Below, piece after piece: positions 19,903-28,580 of a DNA stretch of 44,470 bases (within the stretch, counting starts at the first letter, position 1; every line of letters begins with the position of its first letter). The position numbers and the translations under genes are program-made. Below the pieces are notes generated by a model, which saw only the letters and a list, made by a program, of their open reading frames with translations, searched no databases and had not been told where the DNA came from. Origin of the DNA: Candidatus Dormiibacterota bacterium (GTDB taxonomy: Bacteria > Chloroflexota > Dormibacteria > Dormibacterales > Dormibacteraceae); the NCBI GenBank assembly GCA_003151935.1, contig PLYZ01000097.1, positions 1 through 44,470 of the forward strand, read 5' to 3'.

Positions 19903-20911
19903 CGGAGTCGCTTGGCTTGATGTCGATGCGGAAGCCTGTCAGCTTGGCCGCGAGGCGCGCGTTCTGCCCTTCGCGACCGATGGCAAGGGAAAGCTGGCCC
20001 CTCGGCACCAGCACGGTCGCGGTCCTGGTCGTGCGGTCGATCGACACTGACTCCGCCTTCGCGGGGCCGAGCGAGGCGGCGACGAATGCCTCAGGGTCGT
20101 CCGACCACGGAACGATGTCGACGTGCTCGTTCGAAAGCTCGCTGAGGATGGCCCGATGGCGCACGCCCTTGGGACCGACGCACGCACCGACCGGGTCGAT
20201 CCCAGGCTCGGTTGCCGAAACGGCGATCTTCGTCCGCAGGCCCGGCTCTCGCGCGATGGACCGGATCAGGACGGTGCCGGCCTGGATCTCGGGCACCTCG
20301 GCCTCGAGCAGGCGATGCACGAACGATCGGGCGGCGCGCGATACGCGCACCTGCGCCTCTCGAGGATTGTGCTGGGTTTCGAGAATGACGACGAGCACCG
20401 GCCGGCCCGGGTGCAGCTCCTCGCCCGGGATCTGCTCCTCGGGCGGCATCACGCCTTCGATGCGGCCCAGGTCGACGAAGACCGTGCCGGCCTCAACGCG
20501 GTCTACGATGCCTGAGGCCAGCTCGCCCCGGTGCTCTGCCACGTCGCGCAGCACTTTTTCGCGCTCCAGGTCGTGGATGTGCCGGAGCACCGCGTGCTTG
20601 GCAGTCTGCGCGGCCATCCGCTTGAAGTTGTCGGCGGGCAGCGTCTCGACGACCTCAGTTCCGTCCGGGCGCACGAGCCGGCTTCGCACGTCGAGGGCAC
20701 CGGTCTTGGTGTCGAGCTTCACGGTTACGAAGCCGGCTGGGTTGAAGGCGCGCACGTACGCCGCGGCGAGGGCGGTCTCAACCGTGTGCAGCATCTCCTC
20801 AAAGGGGATGCCCACCTCGGCGCAGAGCGCGGTCAGCGCTTCGCCCAGGCTCTCGGTGGACGGTTCAGATGGAGACCGCGAGCCTGCCCGCGACAACGTC
20901 ATCCCATGCAA
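19883..20911 (-). CDS. nusA: Transcription termination/antitermination factor NusA
   Basis: Binds RNA polymerase and nascent RNA to tune pausing, termination and rRNA antitermination. 342 residues: an N-terminal polymerase-binding domain, an S1 domain (GIVDRVEAGTVFVDLGRIEGVMP), then two KH domains with GACVGPKGVRHRAI and LAIGREGQNARLAAKLTG. The C-terminal acidic repeats of enterobacterial NusA are absent, as usual outside Proteobacteria. The start is uncertain: ATG at 20911 or 20902 overlaps the rimP end by about 40 bases and leaves roughly 20 residues before the conserved domain. It is followed by ylxR with overlap. Confidence 0.95.
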   Translation of the reverse strand: MHGMTLSRAGSRSPSEPSTESLGEALTALCAEVGIPFEEMLHTVETALAAAYVRAFNPAGFVTVKLDTKTGALDVRSRLVRPDGTEVVETLPADNFKRMAAQTAKHAVLRHIHDLEREKVLRDVAEHRGELASGIVDRVEAGTVFVDLGRIEGVMPPEEQIPGEELHPGRPVLVVILETQHNPREAQVRVSRAARSFVHRLLEAEVPEIQAGTVLIRSIAREPGLRTKIAVSATEPGIDPVGACVGPKGVRHRAILSELSNEHVDIVPWSDDPEAFVAASLGPAKAESVSIDRTTRTATVLVPRGQLSLAIGREGQNARLAAKLTGFRIDIKPSDSDDETAP

Positions 20912-21335
20912 TGTGAACGATGACCGGCGCCCGCCCGCGCGCTCCGTGCGATTGCACGGCGATGCCCGCTTCGTCGACCGCCACCAGCTGGCCTTCGACC
21001 ACCGACTCCGACTCGCCGGTGCGATACCTCACGTTGACCCGGTTGCCGTTGAACCGTCCATATTCCCCGTGGTTGCGCAGGGGGCGCTCGGCGCCGGGCG
21101 ACGAGACCTCCAGCTCGTAGGGTCCGTCGATGAGGTTGGAGTGATCGATCAGAGGGCCCGCGACACGGCTCACGCGTTCGCAATCTTCGATCGTGATCGG
21201 CTCCGCGTGGTCGATCGAGATGCGGAGGTTCCGTCCCGAATGGCCCGACTGGTCGAGCGAGTAGAGCTCGTACCCCATGTGGTTGACCGTGGGTTCGAGC
21301 AATTCTCTGATGGACGGTATGGGCCAGGTTGGCAT
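20865..21335 (-). CDS. rimP: Ribosome maturation factor RimP
   Basis: RimP, 156 residues, acts in 30S subunit maturation. It shows the family N-terminal domain (LEPTVNHMGYELYSLDQSG), LRISIDHAEPITIEDCERVSR, and the core YELEVSSPGAERPLR. It opens the rimP-nusA-ylxR-infB-rbfA run. The ATG at 21335 lies 39 bases after the secF stop; that gap contains a GGTGT/ACACC hairpin. The 3' end overlaps nusA. Confidence 0.94.
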   Translation of the reverse strand: MPTWPIPSIRELLEPTVNHMGYELYSLDQSGHSGRNLRISIDHAEPITIEDCERVSRVAGPLIDHSNLIDGPYELEVSSPGAERPLRNHGEYGRFNGNRVNVRYRTGESESVVEGQLVAVDEAGIAVQSHGARGRAPVIVHIAWDDVVAGRLAVSI

Positions 21336-21340
21336 GTGGC

Positions 21341-21356
21341 GGTGTCTGACAACACC
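21341..21356 (-). promoter_or_regulatory. Short hairpin before rimP
   Basis: GGTGT (21341-21345), 6-base loop, ACACC (21352-21356), located in the 39-base gap between the secF stop and the rimP ATG. It ends only 5 bases before the start codon, so it could hinder ribosome entry. No U-tract follows. Confidence 0.3.
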
Positions 21357-21374
21357 TTACACCGCTCAGCGGCC

Positions 21375-22406
21375 CTAACGAAGTGGCTGCACCCGCCTCC
21401 ACACGACCAGCAGCGGAGTAGCGTTGAAGATCGAGCTGTAGGTCCCTGAAACGATCCCGATCATCAGCGCCAGCGCGAAGCCTTTCAACGTCGTGCCACC
21501 CGCGATCAGGATCGCGGCCAACACGAGGACCACGGTGAAGCTTGTGATGATCGACCGCGCCGCGGTCTGCATGATGCTGAGGTTCACGACCTGCTCGAAA
21601 GAGAGCCGCTGGCTGACACGAAGGTTCTCGCGGATCCGGTCGAACACGACGATCGTATCGTGCACGGAGAAACCGACGACCGTCAGCACCGCGGTGACAA
21701 AGAGGCTGTCGATCTCACCGATTCTCAAACCGAAGACCTTCCCCATGATCGAGAAGAGTCCGGTCAGCAAGAAGACGTCATGCAGCAGCGCGGCAAGGGC
21801 GGATCCGCCGAACTGAAAGCCGGCACGCCATCCGCCAGGTACGTTGCGGAACCGGATCGCGAGCAGAAAGAGAATGGCCACCGAGGCGAGCACAAGAGCC
21901 AGCAACGCGAACTCGATCGTCTCACCCGCGATGGTCCCCCCCACCTCGATGACCTGCTGCACGACCATCGGACCTACGCGGGTGGTGAGGTGGTCCTCCA
22001 CCAGCTGCTGCTGCTGTGGGGTCAGCGGAAGGGCCCGGATGATGTAACCGCCGCCCCCGGTCTGGATCACTGTCCCGCCGGCCGTCAGAGGGTCGGCCGC
22101 AACTGCGTTCTCGACGCTCGCAACCGCGGGCTGGTTTGCAAAGGTGACGGTGAACTCGGTGCCGCCGGCAAAGTCGATGCCGAGCAGGAAGCCCTTGGTG
22201 GCCATCGAGAGGATGCCCGGGATGATGATCAGCAGGGAGATGGCGAAGAAGATGTTTCGGCGCCCGATGATGTTGAGCCTCCGCACGCGCGGCTCTGGCC
22301 GAGGCGGCTGAGTCCTCTCATCCAGCGGCTTCTCTTGCGGCTTCTCCTGAGGCGCGACTATGTCAGCGGTCTGCTCCGCCGGAGCGACGTCAGGCAGCTC
22401 CGACAT
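21375..22406 (-). CDS. secF: Protein translocase subunit SecF
   Basis: Membrane partner of SecD in the Sec translocon, using proton-motive force to aid late export. 343 residues. A Pro- and Glu-rich cytoplasmic N-terminal extension of about 45 residues precedes the first helix (IFFAISLLIIIPGILSMA). The family motif GIDFAGGTEF lies near residue 75, and the C-terminal five-helix bundle includes VVGFSVHDTIVVFDRIRENL. The ATG at 22406 overlaps the secD 3' end by 17 bases, so the two subunits are coupled. Confidence 0.95.
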   Translation of the reverse strand: MSELPDVAPAEQTADIVAPQEKPQEKPLDERTQPPRPEPRVRRLNIIGRRNIFFAISLLIIIPGILSMATKGFLLGIDFAGGTEFTVTFANQPAVASVENAVAADPLTAGGTVIQTGGGGYIIRALPLTPQQQQLVEDHLTTRVGPMVVQQVIEVGGTIAGETIEFALLALVLASVAILFLLAIRFRNVPGGWRAGFQFGGSALAALLHDVFLLTGLFSIMGKVFGLRIGEIDSLFVTAVLTVVGFSVHDTIVVFDRIRENLRVSQRLSFEQVVNLSIMQTAARSIITSFTVVLVLAAILIAGGTTLKGFALALMIGIVSGTYSSIFNATPLLVVWRRVQPLR

Positions 22407-23883
22407 TGCGGTCGACTCCCATCAGCGCCGGCCGTCGCAGGGCGCTGCCAGTCATGACGATCGCGAGCAGGTTGTGAGTGACAACGATCGAGGAGATGAG
22501 GCTTGCGACGACGCCGATACCGAGCGTGATGGCAAAACCCTGCACCTGCGGTGGGCCCACGAAGCCCAGGATCACGCAGGTGATAAACGTCGAGGTGTTG
22601 GAGTCGCGGATGGCGGGCCAGGCGCGCCTGACGGCTGCGTCGACAGCCGCGGCTATGGTCCGGCCGGCGCGGACCTCCTCCTTGAAGCGTTCGAAGATCA
22701 GGACGTTGGCGTCGACGGCCATGCCCACAGACAGGATGAACCCGGTGATGCCCGCCAGCGTCAACGTCACGGGCACCACCTTGAAGACCGCAAGGACGGC
22801 CCCCGCATAGAACAGCAGGGCAATGCTCGCCAGGAGCCCTGGCACGCGGTAGTAGATGATCATGAAGATCACCACGATCGACAGGCCGAGCAGTCCGGCT
22901 GCGAGGCTGAGCTTCACAGACTCGGCGCCCAGAGTTGAGCCCACCTGCGTGACGTCCAGCACCTGGAGGTCAACCGGGAGAGAGCCGGAGTTGATGCCCG
23001 TGGCGAGGTCGGTGGCGCTCTGCTGCGTGAAGCTGCCGCTGATCGTCGCTGCACCGCCGTCGATCTCGGTGACGGTGGTGGGATCGGTCAGGAACTTGCC
23101 GCAGACCGTGTTCGGGGTCTGGGCAGCCAGACAACCCGTGTTATAGCCCTGCGACACCGCCGAGACATAAGCGGCGTTCTCCCAGTTGTCGATGTCGGTC
23201 TGGGTCAGATCCAGCCAGATGGTGAGGTGGCGCTGCGCGCAGTCGGTGCCGGTGCCAGGGCAGGCGGCGACGGCGTCTCGCGTGAGATTGGCGAAGGTGG
23301 TGCCTCCGGTCGACGTGAAGTTGATGTTTACGCCCCAGGTCAAGCCGCTCTGGTCGATGGATGCGCTGGCGCTCGAAATGTCGTCGCCGGTCAGGCCTAC
23401 GAACGCGGGCTTGTACCCAGGCTCAGGCCCGTTCGTCACGTTCGTGTCCGCGACCCATTTCGTGTAGACGAGCTTGGAGACCGCGCCGATCGTCTTCTGT
23501 GCCTGCGCGGCCGTCACGCCGGCCAGGTCGACCGTGATCCTGTCGAAGTTGCTGCCCGCGCCCCGGATCTCCGGCTCGCTCACTCCAAGGGAGTTAACGC
23601 GCTTGTTGATGACCTGGATGGTTCGCTGCTGCACGTCGGCACGCGACTGGCCCGGTGGGAAGTTGGTGAGCTGGTAGTCGATGTGAGTTCCACCCGCAAG
23701 GTCCAGCCCGCGGTGGATGTAGAGCTGCCAGCCGCCGAAGTTAGGCGGCAGGCCGGGCACGTTACCCGTGAGCGGGTAGTGGTTGGCGATCCGGTAGATG
23801 TAGCCCGCCCCGTCGACGAAGATCGAGAAAGCCAGCACGGCGATGATGAACAGGCGGACTGGCCAGCTGAGCACTAACTGCAC
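22390..23883 (-). CDS. secD: Protein translocase subunit SecD
   Basis: SecD of 497 residues. A single N-terminal helix precedes a large extracytoplasmic P1 region, starting with GLDLAGGTHIDYQL. A C-terminal bundle of about five helices contains ITGFILSVGMAVDANVLIFERFKEE, the SecD signature. It works with SecF and SecYEG. The GTG at 23883 is the start; upstream lies a 211-base non-coding gap holding composite repeat copy A. The periplasmic region is longer than in E. coli between the first helix and the bundle and includes several Cys residues (AACPGTGTDCAQ, GCLAAQTPNTVCG). Confidence 0.96.
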   Translation of the reverse strand: MQLVLSWPVRLFIIAVLAFSIFVDGAGYIYRIANHYPLTGNVPGLPPNFGGWQLYIHRGLDLAGGTHIDYQLTNFPPGQSRADVQQRTIQVINKRVNSLGVSEPEIRGAGSNFDRITVDLAGVTAAQAQKTIGAVSKLVYTKWVADTNVTNGPEPGYKPAFVGLTGDDISSASASIDQSGLTWGVNINFTSTGGTTFANLTRDAVAACPGTGTDCAQRHLTIWLDLTQTDIDNWENAAYVSAVSQGYNTGCLAAQTPNTVCGKFLTDPTTVTEIDGGAATISGSFTQQSATDLATGINSGSLPVDLQVLDVTQVGSTLGAESVKLSLAAGLLGLSIVVIFMIIYYRVPGLLASIALLFYAGAVLAVFKVVPVTLTLAGITGFILSVGMAVDANVLIFERFKEEVRAGRTIAAAVDAAVRRAWPAIRDSNTSTFITCVILGFVGPPQVQGFAITLGIGVVASLISSIVVTHNLLAIVMTGSALRRPALMGVDRNVGAA

Positions 23884-23911
23884 GGCCGATCAGTCTACGG
23901 AGTGAGTGAAG

Positions 23912-24071
23912 GATGGCGCCTGAAGCGAAGCTATCGAGCGGGCTGTTCCGACTCCTGACCGAGAGCCGTTGTCAGCGGGAGAGGCGGTCTGGGGGACCCA
24001 GACCACCTGGCGCCATCGTTCTCTTCGGTCTGAAATCCGCACCCAGCCACCGCGATTTCAGACCGGGAAGG
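23912..24071 (+). repeat. Composite palindromic repeat, copy A (complete)
   Basis: Outer arms GATGGCGCC (23912-23920) and GGCGCCATC (24009-24017) pair perfectly. Just inside the right arm is a hairpin GGTCTGGG-GGA-CCCAGACC (23986-24004). After an 8-base spacer comes the main hairpin: CGGTCTGAAATC (24026-24037), a 16-base loop, and GATTTCAGACCG (24054-24065), followed by GGAAGG. The same order of parts is seen on the other strand at 31713-31859 (copy C). It fills most of the gap between secD and the DUF2905 gene and is in opposite orientation to both neighbours. Confidence 0.75.
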
Positions 24072-24094
24072 AAGTGGTCACTTGAATTTAGTGG

Positions 24095-24301
24095 TTATCG
24101 CTGCCGGAACATTAGATTCAGGACCACTGTGAGCACGATCGAAAGGATGATGCTGGTCGCAATTGGCACGTAGACGGTCACCCCTCCGCTACGGAAAGTG
24201 AAGTCGCCCGGGAGGTGGAACCGGCCGAACAGCATCAGGCCTCCGCCGATCACGGCCAGCAGCACGCCAAAGACGAGCAGCAGCCTTCCGACGTCTTGCA
24301 C
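24095..24301 (-). CDS. DUF2905 small membrane protein
   Basis: 68-residue protein with two predicted membrane helices, residues 5-25 and 45-65, separated by the conserved loop GRFHLPGDFTFRSGGVTVYVPIATSI. This matches the DUF2905 family, which is often encoded right after ruvB as it is here (26 bases). Function unknown. GTG at 24301 is the start. Nothing suggests a direct role in recombination beyond the gene position. Downstream is repeat copy A. Confidence 0.85.
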   Translation of the reverse strand: MQDVGRLLLVFGVLLAVIGGGLMLFGRFHLPGDFTFRSGGVTVYVPIATSIILSIVLTVVLNLMFRQR

Positions 24302-24327
24302 CTGGTGCCCAGATTAGTCCGGCCTGA

Positions 24328-25347
24328 TCAAAGAAGGCGGGTCTGTTGGGGTCCCGGGTCGGGCGGTGTGATGCCAAGGTGTCGATAGGCGAGCTCTGTT
24401 GCAACTCGGCCGCGGGAGGTCCGGGCCAGGAACCCGATCTGGATGAGGTATGGCTCGTGCACGTCCTCGATCGTCTCGCGCTCCTCGGACAGCGAGGTCG
24501 CCATCGTGTCGAGACCAACCGGGCCGCCGTTGAACTTCCTGATCAGAGTCTCGAGAAGCTGACGGTCGAGCGGCTCGAGCCCGAGCTCGTCGATGTCCAG
24601 CATGGCCAGCGCCTGCTTCGTCGTATCGAGCGTCGCGCGCCCGTCAGCCCGGACCTGGGCGAAGTCGCGTACCCGGCGCAGCAGCCGGTTTGCAATGCGC
24701 GGCGTGCCGCGCGAGCGGCGAGCGATCTCCGACACCGCGTCAGGGTGGATCTCGATCTCTAGGATCCGGGCCGACCGGGTTACGATCTTCTCGAGCTCGG
24801 CCTTGGTATAGAAATCGAGCCGGTAGACGGCGCCGAAGCGGTCTCTGAGCGGGCCGCTGAGCAGCCCCTGCCGCGTGGTGGCGCCGATGCACGTGAAATG
24901 TGGGAGGGGCAGGGTCGCCGCGCTCGCCCCCACTCCCTTGCCCAGCACGGCGTCGAAGCGGAAGTCCTCGAGCGCGGGGTACAGCGACTCCTCGACCGTG
25001 CTGTTCAACCGATGGATCTCGTCGATGAAGAAGACATCGCGCGTGCTGAGGTTCAGCAGGATCGAGCCAAGCGCGCCCTGGTGGTCGATCGCCGGACCAG
25101 AGCTGACCTTGATCGCGACGCCCAGCTCGTTGGCGATGATGTGCGCCAACGTGGTCTTGCCGAGCCCGGGCGGCCCACACAGGAGGACGTGCTCGACGGG
25201 CTCGCCCCGGCGGCGGGCCGCCTCGAGCAGGATGCTCAGGTTCTCGCGGACCTGCTCCTGGCCGACGTATTCGGTGAGCAGCCGTGGGCGGAGCGTGAGG
25301 TCGAACTGGTCGTCGTCCACCCGGGCGTCGAGGATCGGCTCGCTCAT
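24328..25347 (-). CDS. ruvB: Holliday junction branch migration helicase RuvB
   Basis: AAA+ motor of the RuvAB branch-migration complex, 339 residues. Walker A GPPGLGKT near residues 58-65, Walker [11 protein letters not shown] around 107-114, sensor 1 in [20 protein letters not shown], and the winged-helix C-terminus with [17 protein letters not shown]. The ATG at 25347 overlaps the ruvA TGA (ATGA, 25344-25347). The ruvC-ruvA-ruvB order with four-base overlaps at both junctions indicates coupled expression of the whole resolvasome. Confidence 0.97.
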   Translation of the reverse strand: MSEPILDARVDDDQFDLTLRPRLLTEYVGQEQVRENLSILLEAARRRGEPVEHVLLCGPPGLGKTTLAHIIANELGVAIKVSSGPAIDHQGALGSILLNLSTRDVFFIDEIHRLNSTVEESLYPALEDFRFDAVLGKGVGASAATLPLPHFTCIGATTRQGLLSGPLRDRFGAVYRLDFYTKAELEKIVTRSARILEIEIHPDAVSEIARRSRGTPRIANRLLRRVRDFAQVRADGRATLDTTKQALAMLDIDELGLEPLDRQLLETLIRKFNGGPVGLDTMATSLSEERETIEDVHEPYLIQIGFLARTSRGRVATELAYRHLGITPPDPGPQQTRLL

Positions 25348-25946
25348 TTCCGACCGAGCGCTTTGAGGGCGACGGCCAGCGCCTCTTGCGTATTCGGTGT
25401 CGACTTCCAGTCGACCGACTCGATGCCGGCGCGTGCCTCCTGAGACGAGAAGCCCAGGTTGCGAAGGGCCGTCTCGACCGCTTTCGGAACCACACCGTCG
25501 CCGGATATGGCGGCGGCACGCGGAACAGCGTCCAGCTCCGCGACGGCGTCGAGCCTTGGCTTGAGCTCGATGATCACCTTCGCTGCGGTGCGCTGCCCGA
25601 CTCCGCTCGCGCGCCTGATCGGCGCTGCGTCTTCGCTTACGATCGCGCGCCTCAGGACCTCGAGGCTGGCGGCGCCCAGGATATTGAGTCCCACCTTCGG
25701 GCCGACGCCGTCGACCTGAATCAGCATCTCGAACATGTCCAGCTCCTCGGCCGAAGCGAATCCGTAGAGCGCGAGCTGATCTTCCCTGACGTGGGTGTGG
25801 ATGTGCAGCTCGACCGCCCCGCCGGGCGGCGCCATATCCTGGCGCGTCGATGTCGCGATGCTGACCATGTAGCCCACACCACCTACGTCGACCACCACGT
25901 AGTCAGGACCCGCTCGCCGCACGACTCCGGCAAGATGTGCGATCAC
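25344..25946 (-). CDS. ruvA: Holliday junction branch migration protein RuvA
   Basis: 200-residue RuvA, which binds the four-way junction and recruits RuvB. The N-terminal OB fold ([28 protein letters not shown]) is followed by helix-hairpin-helix motifs ([16 protein letters not shown] and [16 protein letters not shown]), and domain III is present at the C-terminus ([12 protein letters not shown]). The GTG start at 25946 overlaps the ruvC TGA (25943-25946), and the TGA overlaps the ruvB start. Confidence 0.96.
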   Translation of the reverse strand: MIAHLAGVVRRAGPDYVVVDVGGVGYMVSIATSTRQDMAPPGGAVELHIHTHVREDQLALYGFASAEELDMFEMLIQVDGVGPKVGLNILGAASLEVLRRAIVSEDAAPIRRASGVGQRTAAKVIIELKPRLDAVAELDAVPRAAAISGDGVVPKAVETALRNLGFSSQEARAGIESVDWKSTPNTQEALAVALKALGRK

Positions 25947-26440
25947 CTGGCGGCGGCCCTGGTAAAACGCCGGCTCCGGGCATGGCAGAGAGCGATTGCG
26001 ATCGCATCGCGCGCGTGCTCGTCGAGACGGCCCTCGGGAATCTTCACCTGCGCCGCGAGCATGCGCGCCATCTGCGCCTTGTCCGCGTTGCCATAGCCCG
26101 TGAGGATGATCTTGACCTGGCTCGGCTTGTACTCGAAGACCGGAACCCCGCGTTCCTCGAGGACCGCAAGGATCGCTCCTCTCGCCTGCGCCACCGCGAC
26201 AGCGCTGGTCGCGTTGCGGCCCATGAACAATTCTTCCAGCGATGCCTCGGCCGGAGGATTCGCGTCCAGGAGCTCGCGTAAGTGACGGGTGATGACCACC
26301 AATCGCTCGCCGTCACGCCCGGGTCTGGTGACCACCGTGCTGCACGAGAGGACCAGGTTGGGCTCCAAGAGCAACGCAAACCCTGTGCTGGCGAGCCCTG
26401 GGTCGATTCCGAGGATCAGTCCGTTGTGGGGGTCCGGCAT
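25943..26440 (-). CDS. ruvC: Crossover junction endodeoxyribonuclease RuvC
   Basis: Holliday-junction resolvase, 165 residues, RNase H fold. Acidic residues are visible as Asp13 in GIDPGLASTG, Glu70 in EELFMGRN, and the Asp pair at about 140 and 145 in RLDEHARDA. KPSQVK and TGYGNADKAQM complete the signature. The ATG at 26440 follows a 176-base gap with a strong terminator that ends the yebC transcript, so ruvCAB probably has its own promoter in the region after that terminator. Confidence 0.95.
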   Translation of the reverse strand: MPDPHNGLILGIDPGLASTGFALLLEPNLVLSCSTVVTRPGRDGERLVVITRHLRELLDANPPAEASLEELFMGRNATSAVAVAQARGAILAVLEERGVPVFEYKPSQVKIILTGYGNADKAQMARMLAAQVKIPEGRLDEHARDAIAIALCHARSRRFTRAAAR

Positions 26441-26470
26441 TTATCCAGCAACTTCTACACCTGTGCGGAG

Positions 26471-26505
26471 AAAAACGCGGGCGAGGACTGCGGTCCTCTC
26501 CCGCG
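26471..26505 (-). terminator. Intrinsic terminator after yebC
   Basis: Read on the minus strand: CGCGGG (from 26505), one unpaired base, GAGGAC, a 4-base loop, GTCCTC, one unpaired base, CCCGCG (to 26476), then five U (26475-26471). This 12-bp stem with a symmetrical mismatch plus U-tract is the clearest factor-independent terminator in the window. It separates the pheS-to-yebC group from ruvCAB. Confidence 0.85.
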
Positions 26506-26570
26506 GGCCGCCTCTTGGGGAACTCCACGCCACGATTGGGAGGCGTTTGGAATTGCAGAGCTTGGGAGTC

Positions 26571-26589
26571 GGCCGGAGTAAATCCGGCC
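26571..26589. repeat. Perfect hairpin in the yebC-ruvC gap
   Basis: GGCCGGA (26571-26577), loop GTAAA, TCCGGCC (26583-26589), extendable by AGT/ACT after one mismatch. It lies 28 bases beyond the yebC stop, upstream of the main terminator in transcript order, without a U-tract. It may stabilise the yebC mRNA 3' end or be a genomic palindrome. Confidence 0.5.
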
Positions 26590-26616
26590 TACTGGCGATC
26601 TCTCAACTAATTCCAT

Positions 26617-27372
26617 TCATACCTGTGCTGAGACGCGTTCAAGAACGTCGGTTGGGATGTCAAAGTTGGCGTAGACCTGCTGGACGTCGTCGTCCTCTTC
26701 GAGTGACTCCATCAGCCTGAGCACCGCCGCGGCCTTGTCCTCGTCGACCGCCACCGTCTGCTTCGGCTGCATCGTGATCTCGGCGTTGTCGATCGTCACG
26801 CCGAGCTGCTCCACCGCCGCCTTCACCTTCTCAAAGCTGTTGGGCGGCGTCGATATCTCCACGGACTTGCCATCGACCTGGACATCGTCGGCGCCGGCCT
26901 CAATCGCTGCGAGACCGACATCCTCTGGATCTTGCTTGCCCGCGTTCGCGGAGATAACGCCCTTGCGCTCGAACATCCAGCCGACGGAGTTCGGCTCGCC
27001 GAGGTTGCCGCCCAGCTTCGCGAAGCGGTGGCGGATTGACGCGCCGGTGCGATTGCGGCTGTCGGTGAATGCGTCGACCATGACCGCTACACCGGCGGGG
27101 CCGTAGCCTTCGTAGCGGACCTCTTCCAGCTTCTCGCCGGCGAGCTCCCCCGTCCCACGCTTGATCGCGTTCTGGATGCGGTCGGTCGGCATGTTGATCT
27201 CGCGTGCCTTCTGCATCGCGAGGCGCAAGCGGAAGTTGCCGTCCGAGTTGCCTCCACCCTCTTTAGCCGCGATGGTGATCTCTCGGCTGGCGCGCGTGAA
27301 CGCCTGGCCGCGCTTGGCGTCGACGATCGCCTTCTTGTGCTTTATGCCGGCCCACTTCGAGTGGCCTGACAC
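26617..27372 (-). CDS. yebC: YebC/TACO1-family protein
   Basis: 251-residue YebC/PmpR family protein, recognised by the N-terminal MSGHSKWAGIKHKKAIVDAK and by RGTGELAGEKLEEVRYEGYGP and GVAVMVDAFTDSRNRT. The family has been described both as DNA-binding regulators (next to ruvC in many genomes, as here) and as ribosome-associated factors that help translation of difficult motifs. The GTG start at 27372 has a GGAGG about 11 bases upstream. It is followed by a terminator. Confidence 0.94.
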   Translation of the reverse strand: MSGHSKWAGIKHKKAIVDAKRGQAFTRASREITIAAKEGGGNSDGNFRLRLAMQKAREINMPTDRIQNAIKRGTGELAGEKLEEVRYEGYGPAGVAVMVDAFTDSRNRTGASIRHRFAKLGGNLGEPNSVGWMFERKGVISANAGKQDPEDVGLAAIEAGADDVQVDGKSVEISTPPNSFEKVKAAVEQLGVTIDNAEITMQPKQTVAVDEDKAAAVLRLMESLEEDDDVQQVYANFDIPTDVLERVSAQV

Positions 27373-27406
27373 CTAGCGGTTACCTCCGAACATGCTTTCG
27401 ATGATT

Positions 27407-28570
27407 CTAGCCAACAGTAATACCCACGTTATGCCGTTTTCCCACCTGAAGGACGTGTTCTCCCGCGGGTAGCTCCGCGTCTTCAAGCTGAAGGGCACCA
27501 TCGAGCTTGACTGCTCTCTGCTCGATTAGGCGGCGTGCCTCATTTCCTGACTTGGCCCAGTTGAAGTGCTGCAAGACCTGGACTAGTGTTCGTCCGCGTT
27601 CAATCGGCAGATACATGATCGGTCGCGGCATTTCGCGATTGCGAAATTTGACATTAAAGTCCTCCTCGGCGTCCGCGGCGGCCTGGTCTCCGCGCAGTCG
27701 CTTCACCAGCTGGCGCGCCAGCGCGGCCTTTGCATCGCGCGGCTTGAGCTTCAGCGTGGAATCGATTTCCGCAGGGCTCAGTCCAGAGATGAGACGCAGG
27801 TACTTCTCCGTCAGCTGGTCGGGGATCGACATCGTCTTGCCGTAGATCTCCTCGGGCGGCTCGCTGATCCCGATGAAGTTGCCCAGCGACTTGCTCATCT
27901 TCTGAACGCCATCGGTCCCTTCCAGGAGCGGAAACACCGCGACGTCCTGCGGTTCCTGGCCATATGCCTTCTGGATCTCGCGGCCGAATAGAAGGTTGAA
28001 GAGCTGGTCGGTGCCGCCGATCTCCACGTCGGCTCTTACCGCGACCGAGTCATATGCCTGGTTGAACGGATACAGCAGCTCGTGCGCCCCGATGGGGGCG
28101 CCTGTCTTGATCCGTTCTGCGAAGTCCTCGCGCTGCAAGATCTGCTGCAGGGTCGCCCTCCCCAGCAGCCGCAGAATGTCGGCGGCGGTCATTGGCGCAA
28201 GCCACTCGGAGTTGTGGCGCACCTCCATCCGGGTGCGATCGAGGACCAGGTCGACCTGCTCGAAATAGGTCTCGGCATTCGCCGCCACCTGCGCGGCGGT
28301 GAGGACCGGCCTGGTTTCGGAGCGGCCGCTCGGGTCTCCGATCATTGCCGTGTAGTCGCCGATGATCAAGACCACCGTGTGACCTTCGTCCTGGAAGGCG
28401 CGGAGCGTGTCGAGCACGACCAGGTGGCCGACGTGTAGGTCGGGCGCAGTGGGGTCGAGCCCGAGTTTGATCCTCAGCTTGTCCCCGCGCTCCAGTCGAG
28501 CCTGGACGTGATTCGCGATGTGGATCTGCACCGCCCGCTCGCGCAGGCGTTCGAAGAACTTGGCCGTCAC
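27407..28570 (-). CDS. tyrS: Tyrosyl-tRNA synthetase
   Basis: Class I synthetase charging tRNA-Tyr, 387 residues. The HIGH motif is HVGH at 46-49, and the signature loop is VQKMSKSLGN. The tyrosine pocket segments (IKLGLDPTAPDLHVGH, YPFNQAYDSVAVRADVEIGGTDQ) are typical of the TyrZ-like subgroup. A C-terminal S4 RNA-binding domain is present (AKSGNEARRLIEQRAVKLDG). The start chosen is GTG at 28570, 10 bases after cvpA; the open frame continues upstream into cvpA. No good Shine-Dalgarno is visible. Confidence 0.95.
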   Translation of the reverse strand: MTAKFFERLRERAVQIHIANHVQARLERGDKLRIKLGLDPTAPDLHVGHLVVLDTLRAFQDEGHTVVLIIGDYTAMIGDPSGRSETRPVLTAAQVAANAETYFEQVDLVLDRTRMEVRHNSEWLAPMTAADILRLLGRATLQQILQREDFAERIKTGAPIGAHELLYPFNQAYDSVAVRADVEIGGTDQLFNLLFGREIQKAYGQEPQDVAVFPLLEGTDGVQKMSKSLGNFIGISEPPEEIYGKTMSIPDQLTEKYLRLISGLSPAEIDSTLKLKPRDAKAALARQLVKRLRGDQAAADAEEDFNVKFRNREMPRPIMYLPIERGRTLVQVLQHFNWAKSGNEARRLIEQRAVKLDGALQLEDAELPAGEHVLQVGKRHNVGITVG

Positions 28571-28580
28571 ACCCTGAACT

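Noticed and set aside
19758-21449. Long plus-strand open frame of 563 codons
   Set aside because: It lies opposite nusA and rimP, has no family-like motifs and is very Arg/Ser/Thr-rich, as expected for antisense frames of GC-rich genes.
23913-24173. Plus-strand 86-codon frame over repeat copy A
   Set aside because: It reads through the palindromes and into the antisense of the DUF2905 gene; the composition follows the repeat, not a protein.
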